From: a virus
IMG/VR virus record: IMGVR_UViG_3300022926_000003
Location: 1-64,000 of that record
DNA: 64,000 nt
Direction: 5' to 3' (one strand)
Both the position numbers and the translations under genes were made by a program. Positions 25,156 through 34,257 of the stretch are shown here, piece by piece (within the stretch, counting starts at the first letter, position 1; each line of letters opens with the position of its first letter). Below the pieces are notes generated by a model. The model was not told where the DNA came from. It did not search any database and saw nothing but the letters and a program-made list of their open reading frames with translations.

Positions 25156-27153
25156 ATGAAAAAACTGATTTTCCTATTTTTACTACTTATGACATTGCCC
25201 CTTTATGGGCAAGAAAGATGTGGCACAGATGCTCTTTTTGAGCAACAGCTACAAGATCCTAAATTTAAACGAAGCTATTTAAAACTTGAAAAAATAGCTA
25301 AGGAAGCAGAAGAAGCTAAAAGGGCTTCATCTATGCCTGATCTTCCTATAACTGTACCGGTTATTGTCCATATTATTCACCTTGGTGAGCCCTATGGAGT
25401 GGATAACCATTTACCTATTGAATATGTTCAAGAAGCTATTGATAATGCCAACCAAAACTTTGCAGGTGAGTTTAGTGACGACCCCACAGCAAATACAGAA
25501 ATAGATTTTTGTATTGCAAATTTATCTACTAGTGGTGCTCCAATTGAAGGTATTAGATATTATAATTGGGATGATTTAGGTTTCGGTGACATTTCTGATT
25601 TTTACTTAAATAATGTAAATGTTTCTAATTTAATTGGGTATGATCGTAGTAATTATTGTAATATTTTTGTTGCACCTTTTACTAGTCCTTTAGGATTTGC
25701 TTATTTAGCCCCTTCAAATTATGGGGTATTTGTAGGTACAAATTACTTTGGAATAACTGGGTATCAAAATAATTATGCTTTAAATAGAACACTAGTACAC
25801 GAACTAGGACATTATTGTGGGTTATTCCATACATTCCACAATACTTCTACGTGTAATCCTACTGGTAATTGCGTCAGCCAAGGTGATGCTGTATGCGATA
25901 CCCCACCAACTACAGGTTCTGCGGGATGTGGACCTTTATCATGTCCTGAAACATTGGTGGAGAATTTCATGGATTATTCTAATGACCAATGCATGGATAG
26001 TTTTACCCAGGGTCAAGCTTTAAGAATGCTTAGCAGACTAGAAACAGCTCGCCCAGGGGTAGTAAATAACACACTAGCTTGTGGTGCTATTGATGGTGTA
26101 GATGCTGGTGTAAGTGGTGTTACTATACCAAATCTTGGTTGTGACCCTACACAAGATATAGAATTTATATTAACTAGTTATGGTGATACTTTAACTGAAA
26201 CCACTATTAATTATACAATTAATGGTGAAGAGTTATTTATGATTTGGACAGGTAATTTAGGATTTGGTGAAAGTGAAACTATAACTATACCTAATTTTGA
26301 AGTAGGTTATGGTCTAGTAGATATTGAAATTAATGTAGATGCCTTAGGAGATGTCTACGCAGATAATAACACTCAGTCAGTTCAACTTGACAATTATGAA
26401 GGTTCTCTTATTGATATTAATATACAATTTGACGCCCTTCCCTACGGATTCCATTGGGTTTTATACGAGGCTGATAGTTTAAACAATCCTATAGGAGATG
26501 CTATTAGTGGGGTAGGAAGCCAGACATATACTAATGCTGATTATTCTTGTGAATCTGAAACTTATAGTTTTTGTTTACCTGAAGGTAACTATGTTTTAGT
26601 GTTAGAAGATATTTTTGGTAATGGGTTACATTATTATTGTGTAGATAATCCTGATGAGTATGGGCTTATCTCAATTATAAGTGGGAATGATACATTAAAC
26701 TCAATCCAAGGAGGGTGGGCTGATGGTGAACCTTTACCCTTTTATGTAATACCCTCTTTTTGTCCCCCTAACGATTGTCCATGGGATGTAGATGGTAATG
26801 GATTTGTATGGGTAAGTGATATACTACAAATTATACAATATTATGGACTTGAAGTAGAACCTTGTAACCAATTTGATATCAACCAAGATGGGGTTGTAGG
26901 GGTAGATGATATATTAGATGCTATTGCTAATTTTGATACTGAATGTGGAACAGGTTTAATGTCTCCCCCATTAGATAGTTTTAGACGATTAGTACAAGAG
27001 GCAGGAGAAGAAGTTGTTACTCAAAAACTATATAATTTGCAAGGACAAGAAGTACAATATAATGATTATCTAGATACAGGAATCTATTTTATAGTTCAAG
27101 AATGGACAAATGGTTTTGTGATTAGTAAAAAAATCTATCACCAACAACATTAA
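25156..27153 (+). CDS. Secreted M43 (pappalysin-type) metalloprotease with type IX sorting tail
   Basis: 665 aa from the ATG at 25156, which gives a clean signal peptide MKKLIFLFLLLMTLPLYGQ; a longer reading from 25111 would start inside the terminator. The zinc motif HELGHYCGLFH begins at about 215, and the Met-turn ENFMDYSND follows. After beta domains come two dockerin-like calcium repeats (DVDGNGFVWVSDIL, DINQDGVVGVDDIL; about 545-590). The C-terminus, KLYNLQGQEVQYND to KKIYHQQH, is a type A T9SS sorting domain. It probably cuts surface or matrix proteins outside the host. It overlaps the next gene by one base. Confidence 0.85.
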   Translation: MKKLIFLFLLLMTLPLYGQERCGTDALFEQQLQDPKFKRSYLKLEKIAKEAEEAKRASSMPDLPITVPVIVHIIHLGEPYGVDNHLPIEYVQEAIDNANQNFAGEFSDDPTANTEIDFCIANLSTSGAPIEGIRYYNWDDLGFGDISDFYLNNVNVSNLIGYDRSNYCNIFVAPFTSPLGFAYLAPSNYGVFVGTNYFGITGYQNNYALNRTLVHELGHYCGLFHTFHNTSTCNPTGNCVSQGDAVCDTPPTTGSAGCGPLSCPETLVENFMDYSNDQCMDSFTQGQALRMLSRLETARPGVVNNTLACGAIDGVDAGVSGVTIPNLGCDPTQDIEFILTSYGDTLTETTINYTINGEELFMIWTGNLGFGESETITIPNFEVGYGLVDIEINVDALGDVYADNNTQSVQLDNYEGSLIDINIQFDALPYGFHWVLYEADSLNNPIGDAISGVGSQTYTNADYSCESETYSFCLPEGNYVLVLEDIFGNGLHYYCVDNPDEYGLISIISGNDTLNSIQGGWADGEPLPFYVIPSFCPPNDCPWDVDGNGFVWVSDILQIIQYYGLEVEPCNQFDINQDGVVGVDDILDAIANFDTECGTGLMSPPLDSFRRLVQEAGEEVVTQKLYNLQGQEVQYNDYLDTGIYFIVQEWTNGFVISKKIYHQQH

Positions 27154-28628
27154 TGAAGAAATTATTATTAGCTTTACTTTTTTTACCATTTAGTATATTA
27201 GGACAATGTGATCTTGAAATACTTGATTTTAATGTTAATGATGCTACAATTACTGTAGCTTTTAACAATACAAATAACTGTGGGGGGACAGGTGGGCCTG
27301 ATGGTATATCTGAAATTCAATTTGGGTTTCAAGCAATAGATAGTAACTGTAATGCTATGAATATTGGTTGGGATTTCCCTAGTGGAATATCTATCCCTGA
27401 TAACAGTAATCATCCTGGATGGTTATACTCAGCTACTACAACTGAAATATTTGGTAATTGGACTAATAACTATGGTCCTGAATTACAACCCCCTTACTAT
27501 ACGGGGGATACTTTAACTTTTCCTTTGGATAATGTTTATCAATCAACAAATATCAATACAACTTCTCAACTTGCCAATAATTTACAATATTGGTATGATG
27601 AAGGTTATAGCATTCAAGCAGTAATATGGCAGATTAGCTATGGGCCTACAATGTATGCTGAAGATGGGGGTTGGGCAGAAGTAGGGGCAAATGGTGATGG
27701 GACCAGTTATGGGAGTGGGTTGTATGAAGATACTAACTTTTTAGACAATTGGATAATCGTAGGACCTTGCGAGGAACCCGAAGAACCATTAATATTAGAT
27801 GAATGTAATAACCCAATAGCTTGTAATTACAACAACCAATGGTTTGAACCAGGTGGGTTTTGTATTTATTGTGATACTCCTAATGGTGAAGAACTATGTA
27901 ATGAATACCAAAACTCAGACGGTTATTGGGATTTTTATTTTAATGCTTTTGATTGTCCTGAAGAAGTTGAGTGTGATACTGTTTACATAGAACTACCCCC
28001 TGATACTATATATGAAATAGATACTCTTATTATTACTGTAACTGAAATTGATACACTTTATATAGAGCTACCTCCCGATACAATTATTGTAACTGAAATT
28101 GATACACTCTATATAGAACTACCCCCGGACACAGTTACTGAAACTATATTTATAACAGATACAATTACTGTAACTGAGACAGAATTTATTTTTGTAACTG
28201 ATACTGTAATTGAAACAGAATACATCTATTCTGTAGATACAATTTATATAATACAAAGTGATACAGTTACTATATATGAGTTTGTAGAAATAGATTGTGA
28301 AACAGGTTTACCTTGTAGTGAAATTAGGAATAAAGAATGTAATGTTTACATTCCTAACGCCTTCACCCCAGATAATGATGGGTATAATGATGGGTGGGAG
28401 ATAGTACTAGATCCTGAATGTTGGACTGATGTTAAGGTTCAAGTAATAAGTAGATGGGGAAATATAGTATGGGAATCTTATGATGTAAATAACTTAGTTT
28501 GGAATGGTAATTTTAGAGGGGGTGATTATTATGTACAAAATGAAATGTATTTGTGGTGGTTCCAAGCAAGGAAAGTAGGGACAGCTGAAGTAAAAGAATT
28601 AAGAGGACACGTTATAATTTTACGTTAA
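27153..28628 (+). CDS. Secreted stalk protein with gliding-motility-type (T9SS type B) C-terminal domain
   Basis: 491 aa. Signal peptide MKKLLLALLFLPFSILGQ. A beta-rich domain (20-210) and a Cys-rich stretch (about 218-275) are followed by a stalk of repeats such as VTEIDTLYIELPPDT (about 275-385). The last 95 residues, CNVYIPNAFTPDNDGYNDGW through SRWGNIVWES to the HVIILR end, match the CHU_C/gliding-motility-associated domain used as a type B T9SS signal. It follows the metalloprotease without a gap. A surface adhesin anchored by the host type IX system is the likely role. Confidence 0.8.
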   Translation: MKKLLLALLFLPFSILGQCDLEILDFNVNDATITVAFNNTNNCGGTGGPDGISEIQFGFQAIDSNCNAMNIGWDFPSGISIPDNSNHPGWLYSATTTEIFGNWTNNYGPELQPPYYTGDTLTFPLDNVYQSTNINTTSQLANNLQYWYDEGYSIQAVIWQISYGPTMYAEDGGWAEVGANGDGTSYGSGLYEDTNFLDNWIIVGPCEEPEEPLILDECNNPIACNYNNQWFEPGGFCIYCDTPNGEELCNEYQNSDGYWDFYFNAFDCPEEVECDTVYIELPPDTIYEIDTLIITVTEIDTLYIELPPDTIIVTEIDTLYIELPPDTVTETIFITDTITVTETEFIFVTDTVIETEYIYSVDTIYIIQSDTVTIYEFVEIDCETGLPCSEIRNKECNVYIPNAFTPDNDGYNDGWEIVLDPECWTDVKVQVISRWGNIVWESYDVNNLVWNGNFRGGDYYVQNEMYLWWFQARKVGTAEVKELRGHVIILR

Positions 28629-28679
28629 CTTGGTTTTTTCAAAAATTGTTCGTAAAGTTATATCAAATTTATTAACCAA

Positions 28680-29339
28680 ATGAAAGTTACGCTATTAAAT
28701 GTTACACCAAATGCTGAAGAGCATATAGTAGAAGTAGCACGTGTATCTAGCTCACGTAAAGACAAAAAAAGCAAACCTGAAGGTCTTCTTAATTACCTAA
28801 TTAAACATAAACATTGGTCTCCATTTGAACATGGACATGTTACTTTTGAAATCGAAACATCAAAAGCAATAGGTATACAATTAATCAGACACCGTTCATT
28901 TTCATTTCAAGAGTTTAGCCAACGATACCAAGATGTTAACAAGCTTGAAGGTATGTTTGAACCTATTGAACTAAGAGCACAATGTGAAGATAATAGACAA
29001 AGTTCAACAGAAATAATTAATCCTGAAATTTTTAATAACAATCAAAGTTATTTTAAAGGTAAAGCATCTGAAGTTATAGATGCTCATTTAAAAAGAACTC
29101 ATGCTTTATATAATGAGCTTTTAGAAGCAGGAGTAGCTCGTGAACAAGCACGTATGGTTCTTCCACTTGCTACAACTACTAAAATTCATATGACAGGTAG
29201 TATTCGTAGTTGGATTCATTTTCTTGAACTAAGAGATGATGAACATGCTCAAAAAGAAATCCAATTAGTAGCTAAAGAGATTAAAAAACACTTTATAAAC
29301 AAATTCCCAGTGATCTCGAACGCTTTAGGATACGTATAA
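28680..29339 (+). CDS. thyX: Flavin-dependent thymidylate synthase
   Basis: 219 aa. Makes dTMP from dUMP with FAD and methylene-tetrahydrofolate. The signature RHRSFSFQEFSQR (R70) is the ThyX RHRx7S motif, and HGHVTFEIE and HLKRTHALYNELL belong to the FAD/dUMP fold. Its 51-nt leader contains TTCGTAAAGTTA, a weak relative of the promoters seen elsewhere. It complements nrdAB for dNTP supply. Confidence 0.92.
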   Translation: MKVTLLNVTPNAEEHIVEVARVSSSRKDKKSKPEGLLNYLIKHKHWSPFEHGHVTFEIETSKAIGIQLIRHRSFSFQEFSQRYQDVNKLEGMFEPIELRAQCEDNRQSSTEIINPEIFNNNQSYFKGKASEVIDAHLKRTHALYNELLEAGVAREQARMVLPLATTTKIHMTGSIRSWIHFLELRDDEHAQKEIQLVAKEIKKHFINKFPVISNALGYV

Positions 29340-29341
29340 GC

Positions 29342-29785
29342 ATGAAACATTTATTTATATTATTTAATTTAGTTCTTATAATAGCAAGCGTTTGCCATTC
29401 CCAAAAAATAGGATATGAGTTAAGAACAAACGGTAAATCATACCTTACTATAAGTCATAAAATACACAATAAAGGTGGACTTGAATTAAGACATAAAACT
29501 GATTTAGGTGAAAATCGATTTACTTATAGACACAATTTTAAAGTAACAGACAAAGTAGTATTTAGTGTCCCACTTCACTACAAAAGAGAAAAAAACGAAC
29601 CTACTTGGGAACCACGTTTAATTTATAAGTTTGAAAAATTTAAACTTTGGGTACAACAAGAATTTTGGTTCGACGAAATATATAATTTTGCAATAGCAAC
29701 AGATATTCCATATAAAAACTACGTTTATAGAGTAGGATGGGATACTTCAAACACAATACGATTTAGAATTTCAATTAAAATTTAA
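29342..29785 (+). CDS. Putative outer-membrane or exported beta protein
   Basis: 147 aa. A signal peptide MKHLFILFNLVLIIASVCHS is followed by alternating amphipathic strands ending WDTSNTIRFRISIKI, with a C-terminal strand like that of small beta-barrels. It lies between thyX and a phosphate permease, so an outer-membrane channel partner for phosphate is possible. I recognise no family. Confidence 0.55.
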   Translation: MKHLFILFNLVLIIASVCHSQKIGYELRTNGKSYLTISHKIHNKGGLELRHKTDLGENRFTYRHNFKVTDKVVFSVPLHYKREKNEPTWEPRLIYKFEKFKLWVQQEFWFDEIYNFAIATDIPYKNYVYRVGWDTSNTIRFRISIKI

Positions 29786-29794
29786 CACAACAAA

Positions 29795-30733
29795 ATGAGT
29801 TTATTAGCAATGGTAGGGTTTTGCCTTGCCGGTTATTCAGTTATCGCTAACGACAGCGTTCAAACACTAGGCACTTGGATTGCCTCTAACAGAGAAAAAT
29901 TTAAATGGTACGTTATGTGGGCTGCAGCTTCTGCAGTAATGATAGGTACTATGGTTTATGGGTGGTATGCCTATGATGGAGATATATCATATGGAAGATT
30001 AACTAAAATACCATTCCAAGAAGTACAGTGGTATCATGCACTAGCACCTTTAGCACTAGTTGCACTTACTAGAAAAGGTATTCCTGTATCTACTTCATTC
30101 CTTGTACTCTCAGCATTCGCCTCTACTTTTGTACTTGAAAAAATGCTACTTAAAAGTGTAGTGGGTTACGGATTAGCAGCAATAGTAGCATATACCCTTT
30201 GGTTTATTATCTCTAATTTCTTTGATGAAAATAAAGATATTAAGGAAGAAAATAAAAAATATTGGAGAATAGGACAATGGTTCACTACAGGATTCCTATG
30301 GTTTACTTGGTTGTCTCATGATGTAGCTAATATTGCTGTATTCCTCCCTCGCCAACTTTCAGTTGTAGAGCTTATAGGAGTAATTACCTTCTTTACAGCA
30401 GGTCTAGGATGGATTTTTTATCAACAAGGAGGTAAAATACAACAAATTGTCTTAGACAAACAAAATACAAAATATGTTAGATCAGCTACTTTAATTGATT
30501 TAGTGTATGCTTTCCTATTACTTTATTTTAAACAAATAAATAACATTCCTATGTCAACTACCTGGGTATTTGTTGGATTGTTGTGTGGTAGAGAGTTAGC
30601 ATTGAATACATACCTTACTAAAAAGGGTAATCTTAAGCAAGTATTCCCTATTGTAGCTAAAGATTTCCTAAAATTATTAGTAGGATTAATGGTATCAGTA
30701 GCAATAGTATTATTAATACATTATGTACTTTAA
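29795..30733 (+). CDS. pit: PiT-family inorganic phosphate permease
   Basis: 312 aa with about nine membrane segments. Both PiT signature halves are visible: IANDSVQTLGTW at about 17 and HDVANIAVF at about 170, plus PVSTSF and PMSTTWVFVGLLCGREL near the second half. The inverted N-D repeats are the phosphate/cation site of this family. It would raise phosphate uptake by the infected cell. It follows a predicted outer-membrane protein; a 35-aa membrane peptide starts inside its end. Confidence 0.85.
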   Translation: MSLLAMVGFCLAGYSVIANDSVQTLGTWIASNREKFKWYVMWAAASAVMIGTMVYGWYAYDGDISYGRLTKIPFQEVQWYHALAPLALVALTRKGIPVSTSFLVLSAFASTFVLEKMLLKSVVGYGLAAIVAYTLWFIISNFFDENKDIKEENKKYWRIGQWFTTGFLWFTWLSHDVANIAVFLPRQLSVVELIGVITFFTAGLGWIFYQQGGKIQQIVLDKQNTKYVRSATLIDLVYAFLLLYFKQINNIPMSTTWVFVGLLCGRELALNTYLTKKGNLKQVFPIVAKDFLKLLVGLMVSVAIVLLIHYVL

Positions 30734-30830
30734 CATTTCTTTAGTAGATACTTTATTTATAGCTATGACATTTACAATTGTAGTTTTGTCTATAGTATCT
30801 ATTATTAAGAATAAAAATGATAAAAAATGA
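30723..30830 (+). CDS. Small single-span membrane peptide
   Basis: 35 aa. It starts 11 nt before the permease stop and ends in an ATGA overlap with the lysin-like gene. One hydrophobic helix (FIAMTFTIVVLSIVSII) is followed by a lysine-rich tail. The double overlap with both neighbours supports a real gene. A holin, antiholin or permease accessory peptide would all fit. Confidence 0.5.
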   Translation: MYFNISLVDTLFIAMTFTIVVLSIVSIIKNKNDKK

Positions 30831-31435
30831 ATTGTCCAACAAGAGAACAAATTGAAACCGCAGTCAAGTCTAAAGAATACAAATGGTTTGAAAGTGGAGA
30901 TTACAATTTAAACATAGTAGGAGTTAGAAACTCTGAAACATTAAACGAAGTAACTAATAAATTTGATGACTACATGACTGTCTCCTATAAGGTAGATGGT
31001 ATGTGGAATTATAGTTGCTTCGGATGCACAACCGACCCAGGCAAGTATTGGGTTGAAAATATTATGAAAGAATCAGGTGTTGCTATTTTAAAGCCTAATC
31101 AGTATAGAAGTACTTACCAAATTGGGTTGCACCAAGGTAAATACGAAGCACTACGTCAAGTAAAACCTGTACAAGTTTACAGGGATAATAACTTAGATGT
31201 TTGTTATGATCTAGATGAAGAAAATATTGAAAAAGGTATTTTTGGAATTAACATTCACCGAGCAACTAAATATGAAGGTAAAACTTCTACTCAAATCGAT
31301 AAATGGTCTGCAGGTTGCCAAGTAATTGCTTCTAATGATGATTGGCAAGATTTTATGGGCCTTGTTAGACAATCTAGAGACATTTGGGGTAATTCATTTA
31401 CATATACCCTAATTGAATCAGACGATATTACATAA
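30827..31435 (+). CDS. Putative peptidoglycan peptidase / endolysin-like protein
   Basis: 202 aa. The C-terminal half has FGINIHRA, then a spacer, then KWSAGCQVIAS and DFMGLVRQS. The His...S-x-G-C order resembles the active site of L,D-transpeptidase (YkuD)-type folds, and this arrangement occurs in phage lysin-like proteins. 'YRSTYQIGLHQGKYEALRQV' precedes it. No signal peptide, as for holin-dependent endolysins. A membrane peptide gene overlaps upstream. The reaction is inferred. Confidence 0.55.
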   Translation: MNCPTREQIETAVKSKEYKWFESGDYNLNIVGVRNSETLNEVTNKFDDYMTVSYKVDGMWNYSCFGCTTDPGKYWVENIMKESGVAILKPNQYRSTYQIGLHQGKYEALRQVKPVQVYRDNNLDVCYDLDEENIEKGIFGINIHRATKYEGKTSTQIDKWSAGCQVIASNDDWQDFMGLVRQSRDIWGNSFTYTLIESDDIT

Positions 31436-31478
31436 TACAATTAACCACGTTACATATATATATAAAACCAAATTTAAT

Positions 31479-31961
31479 ATGAAAAATTTATTTTTAACTC
31501 TTACATTAATCTTGGGAGCAACTTCATTTGCTGCCGCCCAAGGTGATACTACTACGTGTTGTGAAACCCACAACCACGATAACGCTAAAGGAGATTGGTA
31601 CATAGGTACTGGTGACATCTCTAATACTGCATGGACTCAGTGGATGCTTACCCCCACTGTAGGGTATGCTTTTACTGATGACGTTATGGCAGGATTTTCT
31701 TTAAATCAAGGAACCACTACTGATAGCACAGGTGCTACTGTAGCAGGTGATTTGAATTTAGATGTCCATGCTCGTTATTTTTACAAAGGTTTTTTTGGGT
31801 ACATTGGTACTCAAAACCTAACAACCGACTTTGGACTAAATATTGGTGTTGGTAAATTGTTTACTACTACTACTAATAATATGTACTTAGACCCTCGTGT
31901 AGTTTATAACACTACAGATGGAACCGCTAACTTGAGAATTGGGTTTGGCCTAAAATTCTAA
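31479..31961 (+). CDS. Outer-membrane beta-barrel protein
   Basis: 160 aa from the ATG at 31479, which gives the signal peptide MKNLFLTLTLILGATSFAAAQ; an ATG at 31413 would add an unlikely extension overlapping the upstream gene. The mature part has strand-turn repeats (WMLTPTVGYAFTDDVMAGFS, LNLDVHARYFYKGFFGYIGT) and ends in IGFGLKF, an aromatic C-terminal strand. Resembles small Bacteroidota outer-membrane barrels. It may alter the host surface, for example to block superinfection. A terminator-like hairpin follows. Confidence 0.65.
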   Translation: MKNLFLTLTLILGATSFAAAQGDTTTCCETHNHDNAKGDWYIGTGDISNTAWTQWMLTPTVGYAFTDDVMAGFSLNQGTTTDSTGATVAGDLNLDVHARYFYKGFFGYIGTQNLTTDFGLNIGVGKLFTTTTNNMYLDPRVVYNTTDGTANLRIGFGLKF

Positions 31962-31991
31962 AATAATCTCAAGGTTAATTGTAAATAAGAA

Positions 31992-32025
31992 GGCTACTCC
32001 CTTAACGGGGAGTAGCCCTCTAAAT
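31992..32025 (+). terminator. Hairpin terminator
   Basis: GGCTACTCCC (31992-32001) pairs with GGGAGTAGCC (32008-32017) around a 6-nt loop, followed by CTCTAAATTTTAT. The stem is strong, but the T-tract is weak. Confidence 0.65.
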
Positions 32026-32041
32026 TTTATATTTTAGTAAA

Positions 32042-32554
32042 ATGGAACAAGCAATAAGTGAAAAAGACTTAGACTTTAAATTAAAGTTAATAGCTAAAAA
32101 AATTAATGACGAACATAAAGATGATCCTACCCCTGTAGTATTAGTTTGTATACTAAATGGTGGATTTATGTTCTTTAGTGATTTGGTAAAACAAATTACA
32201 ATCCCTATTGAAATAGATTTTATTCGTTGCAAATCTTACTTTGGTAGAAAACAAGGTGATTTAGTAGTTAGTAAAGACTTAGAAACTAAAATTAAAGGCA
32301 AACATGTTTATCTTGTAGACGATATTTTAGATTCAGGTAATACTATGAAAGCAGTCTCTAAATTCCTCTCAGTTAAAGAACCAAAAACAGTTACTCCTGT
32401 TGTAGCAATTTATAAGGAAAGCGGGGATTTTGATAAAGTTTATCATATCTTATACCAACCTACTGATTCTGTATTTGATCCTTGGTATATAGGTTATGGT
32501 ATGGATGATGATAAGGGCCACAATAGAAATTTAAGTACAATTTATACTATATAA
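32042..32554 (+). CDS. Purine (hypoxanthine-type) phosphoribosyltransferase
   Basis: 170 aa. The PRPP-binding motif VYLVDDILDSGNTM (about 90-103) and the early VLVCILNGGFMFFSDLV loop are those of hypoxanthine/guanine phosphoribosyltransferases. The end contains FDPWYIGYGMDD, also seen in HPRT. It would salvage purine bases released from host nucleic acid. It shares one base with folE. Confidence 0.85.
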   Translation: MEQAISEKDLDFKLKLIAKKINDEHKDDPTPVVLVCILNGGFMFFSDLVKQITIPIEIDFIRCKSYFGRKQGDLVVSKDLETKIKGKHVYLVDDILDSGNTMKAVSKFLSVKEPKTVTPVVAIYKESGDFDKVYHILYQPTDSVFDPWYIGYGMDDDKGHNRNLSTIYTI

Positions 32555-33249
32555 TGGAAAACAAACGAAGAAAGTTACACAACGATATTGAGTGTGTACC
32601 TACAGGTTATGCAAATGGGGCTGCAATGGATCGTCCACTTACCCCCCATGAAAAAGAAGTTATGATTAATGAAGCAGCAGATGCCTATAGTAGGTTTCTA
32701 GATGCTTTAAAATGTGATTGGAGAAATGATCCCAATTCAATGGAAACCCCAAAACGAGTAGCAAAGGCATATGTAAATGATTTATGGGCGGGTAGGTATG
32801 ATGGATTCACTGATATTACGTCTTTTCCTAGTGATGGTTATGACGGTATCGTCATTGAACGTAATATTCCCCTTACTAGTATGTGTTCCCATCATCACCA
32901 AACTATTCATGGAGTTGTTCATATTGGTTACGTTGCAGGTGCAGAAGGAAGAGTAATTGGTTTGTCTAAATTAAACCGGATTGTAGAACACTTTGGTCGT
33001 AGAGGAGCAATCCAAGAACAGCTTACATCTGCTATTCACCAAGGTGTAGAAAAAGTATGTGAAGGTAATTTAGGGGTTATTGTTACTGTAGTTGCAACCC
33101 ACAACTGTGTAAGTTGCAGAGGAATTAAGCACTCAGGTGCAGCGATGGTTACCACTAAAGCAAGTGGAGTATTTAGAGATGATAGTAATCAAGCCCGTAA
33201 AGAGTTTTTTGATAGTTTAAAAATCAATAACGGAGGGCATCAAATATAA
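32554..33249 (+). CDS. folE: GTP cyclohydrolase I
   Basis: 231 aa. Converts GTP to dihydroneopterin triphosphate, the first step to folates and 7-deazaguanines. Zinc ligands are intact: SMCSHHHQ (about 109-116) and HNCVSCRGIKH (about 183-193). GRVIGLSKLNRIVEHF is the family core. It is separated from the que genes by 7.5 kb but supplies QueD's substrate, and folate for ThyX. It overlaps the phosphoribosyltransferase gene. Confidence 0.92.
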   Translation: MENKRRKLHNDIECVPTGYANGAAMDRPLTPHEKEVMINEAADAYSRFLDALKCDWRNDPNSMETPKRVAKAYVNDLWAGRYDGFTDITSFPSDGYDGIVIERNIPLTSMCSHHHQTIHGVVHIGYVAGAEGRVIGLSKLNRIVEHFGRRGAIQEQLTSAIHQGVEKVCEGNLGVIVTVVATHNCVSCRGIKHSGAAMVTTKASGVFRDDSNQARKEFFDSLKINNGGHQI

Positions 33250-33254
33250 TAGTT

Positions 33255-33761
33255 ATGAGTGAACAATTAGAGTTATTTACCAAAGTCCCTTTTGTTGATG
33301 AAGTGGAAGAGTTTAATCAATTAATGAATAAACCAAACAATTATGAACCTACTATACCCGAAACAAAAGAGTGGGAGTTCGTTTACAACTTCGTACTGGA
33401 GGAACTTGAGGAATATAGAGAGGCATGTCAACGAGGTGACATCGTTGAAGTTTTGGACGCTTTGTGCGACATTGCTTACGTCTCATTGGGGAATGGAGTT
33501 ATGTTACATGGCCTTAAGGATAAAATTTGGCCCGCCTATCAAGAAGTTCAAGCCTCTAACCTATCAAAAGCTTGCTCGAGTGAAGATGAGGCACGAGCAA
33601 CAGTTGAAAAGAGATCCGAAGAGCAAGGTGAACCCTGCCATTATGAAAAGGTTGGCGATAAGTATATTGTTTACCGCTCGCGTGATCGTAAAGTAATGAA
33701 AAATATAAATTACTTTAGACCCGATCTTAAACAATTTTTTACTAAAGATGAATTAAAATGA
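33255..33761 (+). CDS. MazG-like NTP pyrophosphohydrolase
   Basis: 168 aa. The segment EELEEYREACQRGDIVEVLDALCDIAYV has the ExxE...ExxD metal-binding pattern of all-alpha NTP pyrophosphatases (MazG/HisE type). The C-terminal part (KVGDKYIVYRSRDRKVMK) is an added beta domain as in phage phosphoribosyl-ATP-diphosphatase-like proteins. It may clean damaged or modified dNTPs, or adjust ppGpp. It overlaps the next gene by ATGA. Confidence 0.75.
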   Translation: MSEQLELFTKVPFVDEVEEFNQLMNKPNNYEPTIPETKEWEFVYNFVLEELEEYREACQRGDIVEVLDALCDIAYVSLGNGVMLHGLKDKIWPAYQEVQASNLSKACSSEDEARATVEKRSEEQGEPCHYEKVGDKYIVYRSRDRKVMKNINYFRPDLKQFFTKDELK

Positions 33762-34009
33762 GTGATGGATTAAATGAAGCCCTAAAGGGAAATACTTACT
33801 CCCATACTAGATATAAAAAAATTCTCACAACTACCCCTAAAGCCAAAAACATAGACAAAATGCCAGACCAAAAATGGCATCGTGTTCTCTCATTTATAAA
33901 ATCAGGGATACGTATATTGGGGTATGGTTTTATTCCTTTTAATATGTTAACAGCTGTTATTTTACTTATAATAAGTGAAGTAGTAGGTATAATTGAAGAA
34001 TTAGTATGA
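33758..34009 (+). CDS. Small membrane protein
   Basis: 83 aa. A charged N-terminal half is followed by hydrophobic segments SGIRILGYGFIPFNMLTAVI and LLIISEVVGIIEEL, probably one or two membrane helices. It overlaps both neighbours by ATGA, suggesting co-translation with the MazG-like protein and thioredoxin. No family recognised. Confidence 0.6.
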   Translation: MSDGLNEALKGNTYSHTRYKKILTTTPKAKNIDKMPDQKWHRVLSFIKSGIRILGYGFIPFNMLTAVILLIISEVVGIIEELV

Positions 34010-34257
34010 AAAAATTAATTTATTTTAGTGCCCCTTGGTGCACTCCTTGTAAAGTATTAGGTCCTGTAATGGAAGAAGTTGCCCAAGAAGCAAACGTTCA
34101 AAAAATAAACATAGACAATAGTCCTGAAATATCAAGCCACTATGGGATAAGAAGTATCCCTGCTGTAGTTTTAATTGATGGTATGGGTAATGAAGTAACT
34201 AGAAAAATGGGGGTACATTCAAAGCAAGCCTACCTCGATATGTATAATCAAAACTAA
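34006..34257 (+). CDS. Thioredoxin
   Basis: 83 aa, close to a minimal thioredoxin fold. The active site APWCTPCK is at 9-16, and the cis-Pro region SIPAVVLIDG at about 55. It could serve as electron donor for ribonucleotide reductase, whose C-terminal redox Cys pair is present. It starts in an ATGA overlap and shares one base with the next gene. Confidence 0.88.
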   Translation: MKKLIYFSAPWCTPCKVLGPVMEEVAQEANVQKINIDNSPEISSHYGIRSIPAVVLIDGMGNEVTRKMGVHSKQAYLDMYNQN

